Source of the DNA: Fredinandcohnia onubensis
GTDB taxonomy: Bacteria; Bacillota; Bacilli; Bacillales; Bacillaceae_L
Length of the DNA: 64,000 bases
Reading direction: 5' to 3'
Assembly: GCF_031181385.1 (NCBI RefSeq)
Contig: NZ_JAPSKV010000003.1
Location: 1-64,000, forward strand
In this document: piece by piece, positions 63,465 through 64,000 of the stretch
Layout of the letters: each line of letters opens with the position of its first letter
Numbering within the stretch: the first letter of the stretch is position 1
Notes under the pieces: model-generated
What the model was told of the DNA's origin: nothing
The model's database searches: none
Seen by the model: only the letters and a program-made list of their open reading frames with translations
Translations under genes and position numbers: made by a program

Positions 63465-64000
63465 ATGACTTCAACACGTCAAGATGCATGGACTCAAGAT
63501 GAAGATTTATTGCTTGCAGAGGTAGTATTGCGCCATATCCGTGAGGGAGGCACACAATTAGGTGCATTTGAAGAGGTGGGCCGAACATTATCCCGAACCG
63601 CAGCAGCCTGTGGTTTTAGATGGAATTCATATGTGCGCAAACAATATAAATCTGGAATTGAACTTGCCAAAAAACAGCGCAAGGAATTGAAGAAACAAAA
63701 CAATGGAGAACAACTTCAGGATCATTCATCTGAACCAGTGATCACTGAAAATGTAAGTAGCGAACAACAGGAATTGCAACTAAGAGATGTCATTCGGTTC
63801 CTTGAAGAATATGAAAAGACGGAAAGTGAGTTCCAGAAGGTAGTAAATGAAAATCGGAACTTGAACACTCAAATAAGTAAGCTTCAAGAACAAGTCAAAA
63901 CCTTAAAGACACAAAATAATACGTTAGAAAATAATATTCAATTAATTGAAGAAGATTATAAGGCCCTAATCGAAATCATGGAGCGTGCTCGTAAAATGGT
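63465..64000 (+). CDS. ylbO: RsfA/YlbO family sporulation transcription regulator, truncated by window end
   Basis: ATG after [68 protein letters not shown] Myb-like region and coiled coil. Open at the right edge. Confidence 0.85.
   Translation, partial: MTSTRQDAWTQDEDLLLAEVVLRHIREGGTQLGAFEEVGRTLSRTAAACGFRWNSYVRKQYKSGIELAKKQRKELKKQNNGEQLQDHSSEPVITENVSSEQQELQLRDVIRFLEEYEKTESEFQKVVNENRNLNTQISKLQEQVKTLKTQNNTLENNIQLIEEDYKALIEIMERARKM

Overview
This window is a low-GC Bacillaceae chromosomal segment. It is largely collinear with the Bacillus subtilis ykuE–ylbO region: ykuE, ykuJ, ykuL/darB, ccpC, ykuS/U/V, yknU/V, ktrC, rnjA-rpoY, def, ykyA, pdhABCD, SR1/speA, yktAB, suhB, ylaF, typA, ylaH-N, ftsW, pyc, ctaA-G, the ylbA-N genes, rpmF and ylbO. 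Most coding content is core housekeeping, respiratory and sporulation genes, and the recognised genes look intact. I saw no rRNA, tRNA, CRISPR, prophage or complete mobile element. The most interesting signals are in places the ORF track does not cover. (1) At the left edge there is what looks like the 3' end of a TnpB-type (IS200/IS605-like) element, with an omega-RNA-like chain of hairpins that abuts and shares the ykuE stop codon. (2) There is an unlisted SR1/SR1P dual-function sRNA locus next to speA, with a strong promoter and a CcpN-like operator. (3) Three exact-length 52-bp tandem repeats lie between ylaI and ylaJ. (4) A family of GC-richer, structured intergenic repeats is present, with the best copies near 33.4 kb and 61.4 kb. 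(5) Several unlisted small ORFs (23, 40 and 59 aa) have ribosome-binding or translational-coupling signals. I found no convincing new multi-gene system. All family assignments come from recalled protein similarity and gene order, and no database search was run.
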